From assembly GCA_903813345.2 (NCBI GenBank), contig CAIIXF020000007.1, positions 14,306,714-14,370,713 of the forward strand: DNA of 64,000 bases, written 5' to 3'. This document shows, one piece after another, positions 14,001 through 24,375 of this stretch. This DNA is from Owenia fusiformis. Taxonomy: Eukaryota; Annelida; Polychaeta; Sabellida; Oweniidae. The translations under genes were made by a program, and so were the position numbers. A model generated the notes under the pieces. The model ran no database searches. It had not been told where the DNA came from and worked only from the letters and a program-made list of their open reading frames with translations. Each line of letters starts with the position of its first letter. The stretch's first letter is position 1.

Positions 14001-16578
14001 ATAAACAAGAGATGGGTAGATGAATACCTCGAATTAAGAATCAAATATGGAACGTACTCTAAGGTAGGCCGAGTTCCATATCTCTCCCCTGCTCTTTTAT
14101 TTCTCTGAACTGTTCGCTAACGTCTAATTCACTCATCATCGTTCAGTTTGACTTTGTTCTAGATATCCCGCCAACTATACCAACAACATCAGTGATGAGT
14201 ACCATCAAACCGGATCCCGTGGTAGAACCAAATCGGGCATTCCCAAACTGGGCAATTGCACTCATAACAGTAGGGGCAATCATTGTCCTCTTCGTTATTA
14301 TCCTCGTGATCATGTTCGTAAGTGGAATTCCTTTTATCAGAATTCATCAATGTCTTTTGAAAGGAGATGTGATCTATATCATACAAATCGATGACTTGAT
14401 GTATCATTCTATGTAGTATACGGCTCATTTTATTTGGAAATTGTTAAACATGAATCCAGTATGATATATTTTTATCATATAAAGGTAAAAAGAAAACCGC
14501 ATAGAAAGTCCTGTTGTGCAAACTAAAAAAATGTAAATTAGCATTATTGTAACTTGTACAGATGTGTAGCAGAAAGCGTAAACAAGCCAGACAAGAGCAC
14601 CCACCCGTGGATGACACCTATCAGACAGGTACCAATGGGGAGTTTGAAAACCCATACTTCTATAAAAAGCACGGTGCGTCCGACCAGTGGCTACCTGACG
14701 AGGAAGCAAATGTTGAAATGAAGGAAAATACTGAAATGACACAATTCTCGACCTTCCAACCACAAGATGATAACAATAGAACGACGAGTATAGAATATAC
14801 AAATGAGGGAAATGGAATACATGTACACACGCAGGTATATTTTTAAAAACCGGTTGGATTTTTGTAATTTCTGTAAAATACTCCCTCCACTTGGTAAAAA
14901 CTGGAATATTTACAAGAAAGACTAACAGCAGGGAGATCTTGCAAAGGTTCTTGGCCAGGGTTTCCGAACGTGGATAGCTGTACATTAACTTTTATTCATT
15001 CAACAACTTCCTTCTTGACTTATTTGAATCTTATTAACGACACTATCAATATTCAACTATTTGCAGAATTTGCTGCGCATTGATCGAACTTTTACTTTTA
15101 ATAGTGATGATATCCAACTTCTGATTTGTCTCAAATTGATCATCTTATTAAAGACGCTTTGCATGCTAACATTAGTTTTATTCAATTTACCTCAACTGCC
15201 ATGACCTTCGCCTATGTGTTCATAATTAAGTTCCTTCTTTGCAGTGATAGAATGAACCCTTTTATATACAGTAATAATTTAGACTGATTTGCTCTTTGAT
15301 TTTCTTTGAAAGACAAGGTGCATCTTTTAATATAAACAGCGCTTCACGCTATGTTATAAACCTTGCCTTAATAGGGTTATACCTCTATGTAGCTCGCCTC
15401 TCTCTTCAGGGAACCCACCCGAATACTGATAAAGATGCCACAGCCAATGGTGATAACGGTGCAGCTATAATATTTCCTAGCGGCGATGGAACTAAAACTT
15501 TATATTATGAAAATATAGGGTTATGGGTTACCCAACTCTAATTAAGTCATGCTATGCCATAGCCTCGGCTTATCGTCCAACCTGCAATGACTTTATTACG
15601 CCTTATGGACCATGCTATGTCCCCTACCTTTGTCGCCCAAACTGATTCTACATGGATTGATGCTGGGAACTTTTGAAACATGCTATGCCATACGCCTATC
15701 GAACAGTGATTTAATGAAGAAACCCTTTGGATTGTGGAACATTCCATGCTTTGCCCCTATTTCTAAACTAAATTCTAGATGGACATTTATAAAAACTCTT
15801 GAAACATGCTATGCAAAGCGGCCAACCAGCACGCTATTGTCCAAATTACTCCCACACTAATACTTTACCCCTAAACTATTCCGCCCAAACTATTCCTAGA
15901 TAGACCCCACGAAGACTTCAAACATGCTATGCAATAACAATGTCGCTCAATAGGATTGTTTATTTGTCGCTTTCACCTGTTTAAGACAAGATTTAGCTGT
16001 ATTTCTTGTCGATATTGTGACCTCCTATGATTCAATTATTCTTGAAATATTTCAACAATTAAAACCTTGTCAAAAGGAACCAATGATAACCCAATACCTT
16101 TGATCGTAGAGCTTCTCCGCTTGTTTGCGCCACGGACCAACGTGATAAACTTGACGTTTTATAAAGTGTTTGAAAGTGAATAAATCCCATAAGTATATCA
16201 CCTGGACCCACTGTCTGTGTCATGCCCATCCCTGCCTTTCGTACGTTGATATTGGTGAAGTAAATACTGGCCCCGGTGACAGATTAGTACTCACTTAGTA
16301 TAAGGAAGCTAGAGCCTGATTAACCTGCAAAAAACCATGATCTTGGTGAGAAGAGTACCTATTGCGTGGTTTACTTACAGGATCGTTCCACAGACAACAT
16401 CCCCGGCGTCCATGTTGGGGCCACTATTAAGGGTCACTTAAAGAATATAGAAAGGATACCAACTACGACGTCACTTGAACCAAAGCACGTACAGTGTAGT
16501 AAGATCGTCATGTTTTATGATGCAACTACTAAGACTGTATATGATGAAATCAATGGAACATGGGAAACGTATCTTTAA
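2021..16578 (+). CDS. Transmembrane mucin with 13-residue repeats and SEA domain (mucin 1)
   Basis: Exons by phase-consistent GT/AG junctions: 2021-2129, 8390-13419, 13585-13652, 13814-13959, 14163-14317, 14562-14834 and 16381-16578, about 1,992 residues. Exon 1 encodes a signal peptide with a hydrophobic core (residues 15-30) ending in VQAQS. Exon 2 is almost wholly a Thr/Ser/Asn repeat array. A SEA domain follows, with the GSV cleavage-type site at residues 1738-1740, then a membrane helix (about 1814-1836), a basic stop-transfer CSRKRK and an acidic, Tyr-containing tail. SEA-type mucins typically break and reassociate at GSxxx, leaving a tethered, glycosylated ectodomain. An alternative last exon exists at 15410-15541 (about 1,970 residues). 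Intron 1 is 6.3 kb; exons hidden in it cannot be excluded. Orthology to a named mucin is not claimed. Confidence 0.85.
2130..8389 (+). other. Intron 1 of mucin 1 (6.3 kb)
   Basis: Donor gtgagt at 2130 and acceptor ttctaacag ending at 8389 join in phase 1, fusing the signal peptide to the repeat array. The intron holds a minus-oriented family A repeat (4562-4990), a poly-G tract near 5070 and a poly-C tract near 7847-7862. I see no convincing extra exon. Confidence 0.6.
4562..4990 (-). repeat. Dispersed repeat, family A, copy 2
   Basis: The reverse complement matches the blocks at 1-130 and 37756-37990, sharing the caaagg...aggaccaaaa and gtgaaaagaaacaatgtct motifs. A further part (ccacatcatttgagact) is shared with 46533-46800. 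Together the copies define an element of at least 400 bp. Confidence 0.6.
8410..13290 (+). repeat. 39-bp coding tandem array of mucin 1 (13 aa x about 125)
   Basis: The unit reads approximately NVSVTEGVTEATT. It has Thr/Ser for O-glycans, a potential N-glycosylation sequon (NxS) in nearly every copy and one or two Glu. Third-position and whole-codon variation (GCA/GTA, GGT/AGT, GCT/TCT) divides the array into subtypes. Higher-order repeats are visible: a 360-bp period between about 10733 and 11445, and 156-bp (four-unit) periods near 9130-9430 and 10100-10500. All units keep a multiple of three. The array also leaves long open frames on the opposite strand; these are by-products. Confidence 0.95.
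13585..14317 (+). CDS. Mucin 1 SEA domain and transmembrane exons
   Basis: Exons 13585-13652, 13814-13959 and 14163-14317. The first two give a SEA-like core: a helix-like LTSAYKRS, a beta strand VNILQF, then TQGSVRVSYILLL with the conserved GSV turn where SEA domains self-cleave. The donor at 13960 (gtaagt) is preferred over a later gtaggc because only it keeps the next exon open. The third exon carries a short Thr/Pro stem and a membrane helix from about WAIALITV to VIIL. The domain is placed, as in known SEA mucins, next to the membrane. Confidence 0.85.
14562..14834 (+). CDS. Mucin 1 cytoplasmic tail exon
   Basis: A phase 0 exon of 91 residues starting MCSRKRKQ directly after the membrane helix. 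It is rich in Glu, Asp, Asn and Tyr. ENPYFYKK contains an NPxF-like motif, and EYTNEG contains a YxN motif of the type bound by Grb2-like SH2 domains when phosphorylated; both are pattern matches only. The exon ends CAG before gtatat. Reading through would stop after three more codons (VYF), giving a third possible C-terminus. Confidence 0.8.
15410..15541 (+). CDS. Mucin 1 candidate alternative last exon, version a
   Basis: A pyrimidine-rich acceptor (ctctctcttcag) opens a phase 0 exon of 43 residues plus TAA, compatible with the upstream phase 0 donor at 14835. Its C-terminus (GTKTLYYENIGLWVTQL) resembles the end of the exon at 16381-16578 (TTKTVYDEINGTWETYL), sharing TKT, Y, E, G, W, T and L at matching spacing. 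It is therefore a probable duplicated, mutually exclusive terminal exon. Use in transcripts is not shown. Confidence 0.55.
   Translation, partial: GTHPNTDKDATANGDNGAAIIFPSGDGTKTLYYENIGLWVTQL
15545..15945 (+). repeat. Degenerate tandem repeat with catgctatgc core
   Basis: The phrase catgctatgc or a near match recurs at about 15548, 15611, 15679, 15747, 15806 and 15921, often preceded by ttgaaa or tcaaa, with related spacers of about 60-115 bp. Spacing and spacer text are partly conserved, so this looks like an old minisatellite in the intron between the two alternative last exons. No function can be read. Confidence 0.5.
16381..16578 (+). CDS. Mucin 1 candidate last exon, version b
   Basis: The acceptor tttacttacag ends at 16380. 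A phase 0 exon of 65 residues and TAA follows, ending in TTKTVYDEINGTWETYL. Its phase fits the donor at 14835. It is longer than version a but shares the C-terminal pattern. The sequence downstream, to the poly(A) signal at 18010, would be 3' UTR. Confidence 0.6.
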   Translation, partial: DRSTDNIPGVHVGATIKGHLKNIERIPTTTSLEPKHVQCSKIVMFYDATTKTVYDEINGTWETYL

Positions 16579-16905
16579 CTTAATCACGCGAAACTGTGAG
16601 ACCCTCAACTTCAAATAGGAGTTAACCCCTCTCTAATTGAATATGGAACAGTGTCTTTTAAGCTGGATTAAATAAGCAAAGAACCATAACCTATTTTTAA
16701 AATGTAAAATTTACCAAAACATATACATTTTCTCTTTAGACGTATAGGGTGATTCAAAACAAAACATTACTCATCCGAGATTCTCACAATGACATCAACC
16801 TATTTTAACGCCCATGGTCTTATAAATGAGAGATCAAGTACTATTTCTACACCCTACTTTAATTTATAAACCATTGGTCTCAGTGCAAGAATTATTTCCT
16901 TTAAC

Positions 16906-17300
16906 AAAGGACGATTCTCGGTTTGGAGAACAGTCTCCTGGGCTAATAATTTTTTTCATGAAAAATATAGAAATATTACCCAAATTAAACTATGAATATT
17001 CAAAAGAGGACATTTAAATCTACAAGATGTAAAAATAACAAATTGGTCTGAAGCAGGGATAACGATCAATTAGACCGATTCAATAAAATACAAGTCTCGA
17101 TTTGGGGAAAAAAGTTCATAAGTGTACTGCGCTAATATTTTTTTGCGAAAAATCTAGAAATATTACCCAAATTAAATTATGACCATTCAAAAGCAGACCT
17201 TCAACTCTATATTATGTAAAAAAAATCAAATTTGTCCGAAGCAGGGATAATGCTCATTTATATTGATGAACTTCGTTCTCCAAACCGAGAATCGTCCTTT
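16906..17300. mobile_element. Non-autonomous inverted-repeat element (395 bp)
   Basis: The 25 bp at 16906-16930 (aaaggacgattctcggtttg and five more) is exactly reverse-complemented at 17276-17300. Between them are two diverged direct copies of about 180 bp, sharing aaatattacccaaatta and gaagcagggataa. This is MITE architecture without coding sequence. It lies in the presumed 3' UTR of mucin 1. Confidence 0.75.
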
Positions 17301-17872
17301 CTTTGACGTCATTGTACGAACTTGCATTTTGTAAATAGGTTTATCATAGCTGGCCTATGTATACTGAAGATGATGAGAGTTTTAGAAAGCAACAATGTTA
17401 ACATTTCCATTATTTCCAGGTGTTAAATCATGAGTTAAACTTGTAAAACATTTTTTATTGTCTCTGTTTGAATATTTAACAACTTCTGAATTGTGCGACA
17501 TCTATACATATATAATGTCATATCTAGACATATGTAGGACCGATGTTGTTTCATTCACACTGCAGGACAGCTGTGTCATTCGGTATTTGTACATTTATAT
17601 ATCATTGTATATTGTGGTGTAAATACTATTATATCTATCATGTTTGTATATACGTATGTGTATACGATGTACATGCCATACTCAGCAAAACCACTGACAT
17701 TGTTTCCGAAGGTGCTAGTTTTCTTACATTTGGTGCCCATTTAGTATACAATTAATGAATAACAATGACTGAACTACTAGACTATACTGGGAAAGTGTTC
17801 ACAGCATAACTTATATGCATTGTATGTTAATGTTCATAATAGTTTTGTTTCATTTAAATACCATTTTGAGAT

Positions 17873-17930
17873 TATGTAAATAATTATGTTTCATGTCATA
17901 GCATATGTAAATAATTATGTTTCATGTCAT
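17873..17930 (+). repeat. Two perfect 27-bp direct repeats
   Basis: The 27 bp at 17873-17899 recurs exactly at 17904-17930; the core is taaataattatgtttcatg. It sits in the AT-rich end of the presumed mucin 1 3' UTR, about 80 bp before the poly(A) signal. Confidence 0.8.
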
Positions 17931-18009
17931 TATTTGTATTACCATTCAATTAGGAATCATAATCATATCATGTAAATAAATGTATTATGAATATATTTAT
18001 GATAAAAGA

Positions 18010-18015
18010 AATAAA
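18010..18015 (+). terminator. Candidate poly(A) signal of mucin 1
   Basis: AATAAA lies 1.4 kb after the version b stop codon and is the last one before the oppositely oriented signal of the sulfotransferase gene. Assignment rests on position only. Confidence 0.4.
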
Positions 18016-18042
18016 CTGATGCATTCATAATTGAGTTTATAC

Positions 18043-18048
18043 TTTATT
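18043..18048 (-). terminator. Candidate poly(A) signal of the sulfotransferase gene
   Basis: TTTATT on the plus strand is AATAAA on the minus strand, about 320 bp beyond the stop codon at 18367. It is 33 bp from the opposing mucin 1 signal, so the transcripts may overlap tail-to-tail. Position-based inference. Confidence 0.4.
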
Positions 18049-18366
18049 TCACAGCAGGGTGGAAAGACAAGGTAAACATCATCCATGTGCTTTGACTGAT
18101 GTCCGGTTCTTCACCGCAACAAAAATTTGATTTATTTTGCTCTTAAGAAACTTACACATCATAGCTATCAGGGCTGTTGTTCTTAATCGAAAATGATCAT
18201 TGCTCTTCTAAAACTGACAGTTTACAATTATGACTATCACTATTCCACAATGACTAGGTCATCATCTTACACAATGACTATGTATTACCACAATGACTAT
18301 ACATTGCCTTCCACACGATTTATAATTGTTCTCAAATAACTTATTTCTTTACCACAAATGCTAAAT

Positions 18367-21048
18367 TCATGTCCTATTTATCTTACTATTGAGTAGATGT
18401 CTGTTGAATATGAGCTCAAGTCTACTTAATTGTTTATAAAATCTTTGTTTAATAAAATGATAAAACTCGTAGTCATTCTTCAACATCACCCTCGCAAGTT
18501 TCGTCGTCTCTTCATTTGGGGCGATTTTATATCTGGTTTTAAATGCCTCATGTAACTTGTTCCCTGGAAGGAAAAATAAAACATTATACATTGAACTAAA
18601 ATTAACACAAAAAATATTAAACATGTTTAACTTGAGTAAACCTTAAAATACACACCTGCAAACTTGTATTTTCTTTCAATGTTTTTGAACATCTTTGGGA
18701 AGAGTAGTTCCAAAGCTCGGACAAAAGCATTGAACTCGTTTGTTACACCAACGATAGTATAATACTTCTCCACATTTTCCTTGGCTTTGTTGAGTGTTCT
18801 TAGAGTATCATTTCTGAAATATGAAGCGTGTGGAATGACATAAAAGCCATTTACATGGGCCTATTATAATTCAAATCTAGCAAAGTCTTACATCAAGTTT
18901 CGATCACTAAGGTAGCATTCGCGAATCCCAAATACCGGCTGCTGACTGACGGTTTAATCTATTATTTTATGGCAGATTCATTTAAATATGAAAGATATAT
19001 TGGCAGGTACTATTCATACAGTGTGCCATAAAATAGTGTGTTAAACCGTCAACCGTCAGTTCAATTCGTGAATGGCATTCTGATTTGTACGTACAGTGTA
19101 TTTGCATTTATTTAACTTAAAATATTTCAAAACTTTACTGCGTTCTGGCTGTCAAGGGATGTTTTGGTAGCCTGATACATTTCTCTTACTGAGGTAATAC
19201 TTTTTAACTGACAGTAAAAGTATTCGTAACTAAAGTAATCAAAGGATTATTGCAAAAACTCACAGACAGTAGTCATTGAGGCCACAGAAATAAGGTATAG
19301 TAATGAAGTAGCCCTCCCCTTTTAGGGTGTATTCATCGGTGCAGACGCTCCACTTTTCACGAATGCAGCGATCAAGTGTCTGCAAAAATACAGAAGTAAA
19401 GTGTTTCACTGTCTATTCAATTCAGCAACGGCATTGACTCTATTACGATACAATATATGTACATATCAAAACACATTGGTATCAATTAAAAATTTAATGA
19501 AGTTAATAATAAATCATATTATGCTGATGAAGTTTTCAGTAATTCATATCCCTTACACCAGCTTACTGAGAAAGTCCATGGTCACTGGTATGCAAGGAGT
19601 ACTCACTGCATTCTGTTGTTTGTGGTATTGCTGCTTTTTGCTCCCAAACCTGAGGTAGAAGAATTGAGAGGTGAGCCTTTCCAGTGGATCCCGGATGAGG
19701 TTGATGTACAATGGCTGTCTATACCCATACCTAACAACATTTTAGATAAGTAAAGAGATGCCTTCCAGTATATGTGTTTCCACATGGATGGTGTGTGGGG
19801 CATGTCTAGCTATCTCTATTATCTCTTTCTCGTATTAACGATATTGCATATTTAGACATACGATATGTAAAGTGCCTATATACATTGTATGGATAATAGT
19901 CTAAATATGAGAGATGTGCCTCATTCCTTACGGATTTCGTCTACAACAATCAATTACAATCAATAACAATTAAGTGTAAAAGTCGACTAACACTTTGTAC
20001 ATTTTCTCGATGGTAAATAATATATATGCAATTAAACAGGGTGCAATTTTGGATATTCTGACGTTCACTAACTCACTTAGTAAAATCTATAAAATGGACG
20101 TGTTTTGACATCAGACTAGGTGTGGCGTTACCTACGAATTCATCAGTTATCAATTCCTGAAATGAAACAATACTGGAAACTATAGTACACGTTGCAATAA
20201 ATTATAAAGCTGACATAGTGTCTTAAATGAGTTCATACTAAAACTAAGCTAATGCAGGTCAAAGTAATGTAAATGATTTGATTTAAGGTGTAATGTAGAA
20301 TAATGTACCGCAGATTGATGGGACGGATGTGTGTTCTTCAGAGCGAAGGTTGAGAAGGTCTGTCGAACCCAAAGGAAGTGATTTTCCTTATACAACATAT
20401 TCACCAAGCTTATTACTGTGGAGCTCATGCATTTGGGCACTCTGTTGTAGATCACCCTCAGGCCATCATCTGAAAATTATAGAAATTATTCGATTTAGAA
20501 ATCTCTGAGGTATGTTTATTGGAACATTGGTAAATTCAAAACATTCTCTTGGCAAAAACTGTATATGGAGTATGCATATTTTCTTGAATAAATTAAAGAT
20601 GAACTATTTCTAACCATGTACCTCTATTCAATATTTTACAAATGCCAAAAAGGTCTTGCATTTTAAATAAAAATTCACAGAAAAATGTGTTCCGTTTACC
20701 TTTTTCATGCTTGGAAAATTTAAGAGGAATAATCTTTCTGACTGGAGCAAAGTGAGTAGTTTTTGGTGTACTATTGTTTTGATATTTTTGTATTTTGCCT
20801 TCCCTCATTAATGCTCGCACCGTTGCCCCCATTGTCGAGAAGACATGAGGAAATTCATCCTTATAAACGTCCTTTGTCTGGTCTACCTCTGAATATCTGG
20901 TATTCAGTTCACTCATAGCCTTATCTAACTTTTGCTTTAGCTTAGCGTCCTTTGTAATATTAACAATAAGATAGATCGCTGCAGGTATGATAAGTAAGAT
21001 GGCAATTTTATAGTATTTAATTGTTCTTGTACACGGGGATCTACGCAT
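18367..21048 (-). CDS. UST: Uronyl 2-O-sulfotransferase-like protein
   Basis: Seven exons on the minus strand: 21048-20700, 20469-20309, 20156-20077, 19730-19607, 19379-19264, 18813-18656 and 18563-18367, giving 394 residues, close to the usual length of the family. It is a type II Golgi protein: short basic N-terminus, membrane anchor at about residues 14-30, a stem, then the sulfotransferase fold. The 5' PAPS-binding loop is YNRVPKCMSST (124-134), the probable catalytic His region is KHVHFIDF (188-195), and the 3' phosphate-binding segment is RDPLERL (210-216). IPYFCG and the C-terminal YEFYHFIKQRF favour UST over HS2ST. The family moves sulfate from PAPS to the 2-O position of hexuronic acid in dermatan or chondroitin sulfate (UST) or heparan sulfate (HS2ST). 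All junctions keep phase; no lesion is seen. Confidence 0.9.
18912..19082. mobile_element. Small palindromic element in a sulfotransferase intron
   Basis: ctgactgacggtttaa followed by attttatggca on the left is mirrored by tgccataaaat and ttaaaccgtcaaccgtcag on the right. Weaker symmetry continues outward (gcattcgcgaat against attcgtgaatggc). It is about 170 bp, non-coding, in the intron between 18813 and 19264, and MITE-like. Confidence 0.55.
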
Positions 21049-21140
21049 TCTAAACGAGAAGCGATGTCTCTAGAAACCGATCCCCTTCTCCTGGTATATT
21101 TATAAGTCTTTACTCCGATGATTTGCTTTTGACGATTCAC

Positions 21141-21967
21141 AAATGTGATTCCGCCATATATTCTCAGGTCTCGGTTTCATCTTGTTTGTATTACATGTTT
21201 TGATACTGTACACCAGAGTGTACACATTGATAAATGATCAGATGTGTTATGCTGAGTGGTGTATGACTGGTGACAAGTCTCTACTTCTATTAAACATTAA
21301 TCCGTGTAATCCGTATGGTCATGCACTTTACCCTATTATTTTGTTCATGCTATTGATTTTACAAAAGCTAACACCAGTCCCTTGTTTTACCTCCTGCTGC
21401 ATCGCAAATTATCTTTACAGGGCATTTATAAGTTAATATGTTCATTTATATTTTATCCTTTAACAAACTTTTTGCTCGACTCGTCCGTATTCATCACGTC
21501 TACATTATCTACATATCAATCTAACCTCAAAACATAAACTTTTCCTGTAATTCTCATATTGTTCATATGTTTGTCAAGTTGGTCCAATTGCCGAAGGTTA
21601 GCCAATATGGTGATTTTGTGATACATCCTATGCCTACAGAGCTCGAGATGAATAATACAAGTTATTGAGCAAACAAGAATAAGTGACGACCATACACTGG
21701 GTGAGCCAAAAACGTGGACTCATTTTTTGCATGGATTTCAATAATATCTTCGCAGATTTCAGTCAAACGGTGTGTGAAGCCAAACTCCTGGTTTTAAGGT
21801 TATCGTTGACCTTAAAATTCACAGTAATTCCATATTTGTCAGCGAATGATTCCAGGATATTTTTTACCCGATGTGTCTCTCTGATGTGTCTCTCTGTATA
21901 CACTGGTATTCTGGTGGTATTATTTGAGGCGTGACTAATATCAACTTGCTAAATTGTTGCTTCGAAT
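21141..21967. other. Intergenic, upstream of the sulfotransferase gene
   Basis: This should include the sulfotransferase promoter. I see no supported gene. The phrase gggtgagccaaaa at about 21698 resembles, in reverse, ttttggctcaccctg near 43655, so both may be ends of one dispersed family. Confidence 0.4.
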
Positions 21968-22140
21968 CCCGGTGTAAAAGGGTGGGAGGTCCTATCAAAT
22001 TATGATCATACTCTCCATTGATTTATAGGAGACCTCAATACAACTCTTTCCCTCATTATCTTATACGCAATCAGGGCCAGTAAGGGCCGCTAAAAAGGGG
22101 ACCAAAATCCCTGGGGGACCATCATTTCTTTCACACCGGG
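21968..22140 (+). mobile_element. MITE family B, copy 1 (173 bp)
   Basis: Starts cccggtgtaaaag and ends ctttcacaccggg, i.e. short terminal inverted repeats. Near-identical copies lie at 60723-60896 (same strand) and 59552-59726 (opposite strand). Here cttcgaat precedes and cttcaaat follows, a possible 8-bp target duplication with one mismatch, as hAT elements make. Confidence 0.75.
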
Positions 22141-23387
22141 CTTCAAATAGTACGCTTAGAACTGTCATGTGTATTTTCACTCCCACCTCAGAGGCTCTGG
22201 TGTTTATTAATAATTCTAAAACCGATTCCTGCATCTCTATCAAAAATATTTCTAAATATATTCATTATAAAATGTTATCGTCGAATTAGAAATATGGACG
22301 TTCTTTTGGTCCACCGTGTAGAACTCACACCATTTACAACTACAGAATCACATGCAAAATGCCCTTAACCACATTCATACAAAGTTTTAAGCGGGATAAG
22401 TCAAATAAAATATTTGTTTTTAAGATTGGATGTTAAACAACTTCAACATACCCTCGAAATAAATTCTTTCAATTTTTACAATGATCATGTTTATATATCA
22501 CAGTTGCAGTTCTGGATTGAACAATGCATATACGCGGAGATACAATATACAAATAAAATCAATTGAATTTCTATTTTACATGGTTCGCTTTTAATTTTAG
22601 TGTATGTTTCATATTTCTAAATTCCGTTTCCATACAATAATTAGTTTTATGATATTTTATTTGTAAATTTATAATTAAGTATAATGCTATGATACAAAAT
22701 CATAACATATTTTAATAATGATTTAAGGAAAAAGGACGATTTCGTTTTTAATCATTTTTATACGAGAGTCACTATTTACCATATGCCTAAAGGGATCAGT
22801 GTAAAACCAGTTCTACACATCATTAGTGATTTTTTAAGTCATTATCAAATACTGTATCGACTAGTGTACCACCGACCATTGTACCACCGTTACCTTTATT
22901 TTCAATTCAGAGTTTTCAGTTCTCAAGGCGCTTTTTAAAACCAACATCTCATTGTCAAGCCTTTTCAAGATTTATTTATCAAATAAAATAAATATCAGTG
23001 TCAAAATAAAATTGATGGCATATATCAATTCAAAACATAAACCAAACCCTATTATTTTAATAGCAATTGAGAGTCTCAGGTAGGAAGGACTGGTCCTCAA
23101 ATACATTCCATTTTCTAATTTACAATTTTTCACCCATATCGTGTCCTCAGAAATTACAAGGAGCAGAGAGTGAAAATGCGTAGAAGCAATCTATTCAAAA
23201 ATCATGTCATTATTTCCCACACAATCTTATTTTTGTTTTCTGAAAGAAGGAGTTGCGATATTATAGTTATTGAAGATTTAAGATGCATAAATGACCTAAT
23301 TAATTAGATTTGAAAAGGGGATACCCCTTAAGGTTGTACATGTAGGATACAGTTAGTAAAAAATAATGATATTTGCTCCGATTTTCT
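22141..23387. other. Intergenic, AT-rich, no gene seen
   Basis: Very AT-rich sequence with no domain-bearing frame and no clear repeat structure by eye. Confidence 0.4.
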
Positions 23388-24375
23388 CCACGGCGCCCGG
23401 CCGATTGAGTATTTTGTTCAAAATTGAACACAATATTGAAATACTCTGTAACAATAATATGGAACAACCTACCAACTTCCCTTCATTCTTTACCATCATT
23501 TTACTCCTTTAAATACAATTACAAAAAAAACATTAATAAATTGTTGCTGAGCCATGAGCATGTACTGTTATTTTTCCACAATTGTATTATGTTTGTATTT
23601 TTCACTTTTTACTTGTTTATATGCAGGCATTTTTGTATATTGTTGTATTTTATAACATGAACTGGCATGATATCTATGATATCTATAAATTGTATTTCTT
23701 GCTTCATTCAATTCATAAAAATTGTAATTTATATTTTTATAATGTTCAACTTTTGATTTTAGCACTGATATACCCTTTTATGGGTATCAAGTGCCAACAC
23801 TGTTAATGTTATACTAAATGAATATGATAATAAATAATAAATAATAAAAAATAAGATTAAAACTCAATCGGACGGGCGCCGGCCGATGGATCGGAGCAAA
23901 TGTGACCAAGCTTAATGCCTGGGTCACAATTGCTCCGATCCATCGGCCGACGCCCGGCCGATTGAGTGTTTAGCTCAATATTGTATTCAATTTTGAACAA
24001 AATACTCAATCGGCCGGGCGTCGTAGTGGAAATCGGAGCAAATGTGACCAAAGCATAACTAATGCCTTGGTCACATTTGCTCCGATTTTCTCTACTGCGC
24101 CCGACCGATTGAGTATTTTGTTCATAATTGAATACAATATTGAACAAAACACTCAATCGGACGGGCGCCGGCCGATGGATCGGAGCAAATGTGATCAAGG
24201 CATAACCAAAATGGTTTCTACATTTCCCACTTATGCCTTGGTCACATTTGCTCCGATTCATCGGCCTGCGCCCGGCCGATTGAGTATTCTGTTCAAAACT
24301 AAATAAAGTTGTGAACATGATACTCAATCGGCCGGGCGCCGGCCGATGAATCGGAGCAGATGTGACCCAGGCATT
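23388..24375. repeat. Array of alternating inverted repeats (palindrome array)
   Basis: A GC-rich arm of about 50 bp (actcaatcgg, cgggcgccggccgat, atcggagcaaatgtgacc) occurs in alternating orientation at about 23860, 23912, 24004, 24063, 24150, 24233 and 24320, with an isolated copy near 23388-23410. Heads meet at aaggcataa-type spacers and tails at attttgttcaa-type spacers, so each adjacent pair can form a hairpin. The frames open here on both strands are products of the repeat. Confidence 0.8.

Noticed and set aside
13960-14108. Continuation of the mucin 1 SEA exon to its own stop (CKCSYKKW...)
   Set aside because: A consensus gtaagt at 13960 splices in phase to the membrane exon; read-through would lose the anchor.
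23857-24327. 156- and 79-codon repetitive frames on both strands
   Set aside because: They encode the same peptide pattern on both strands because the DNA is palindromic; no domain or start context.
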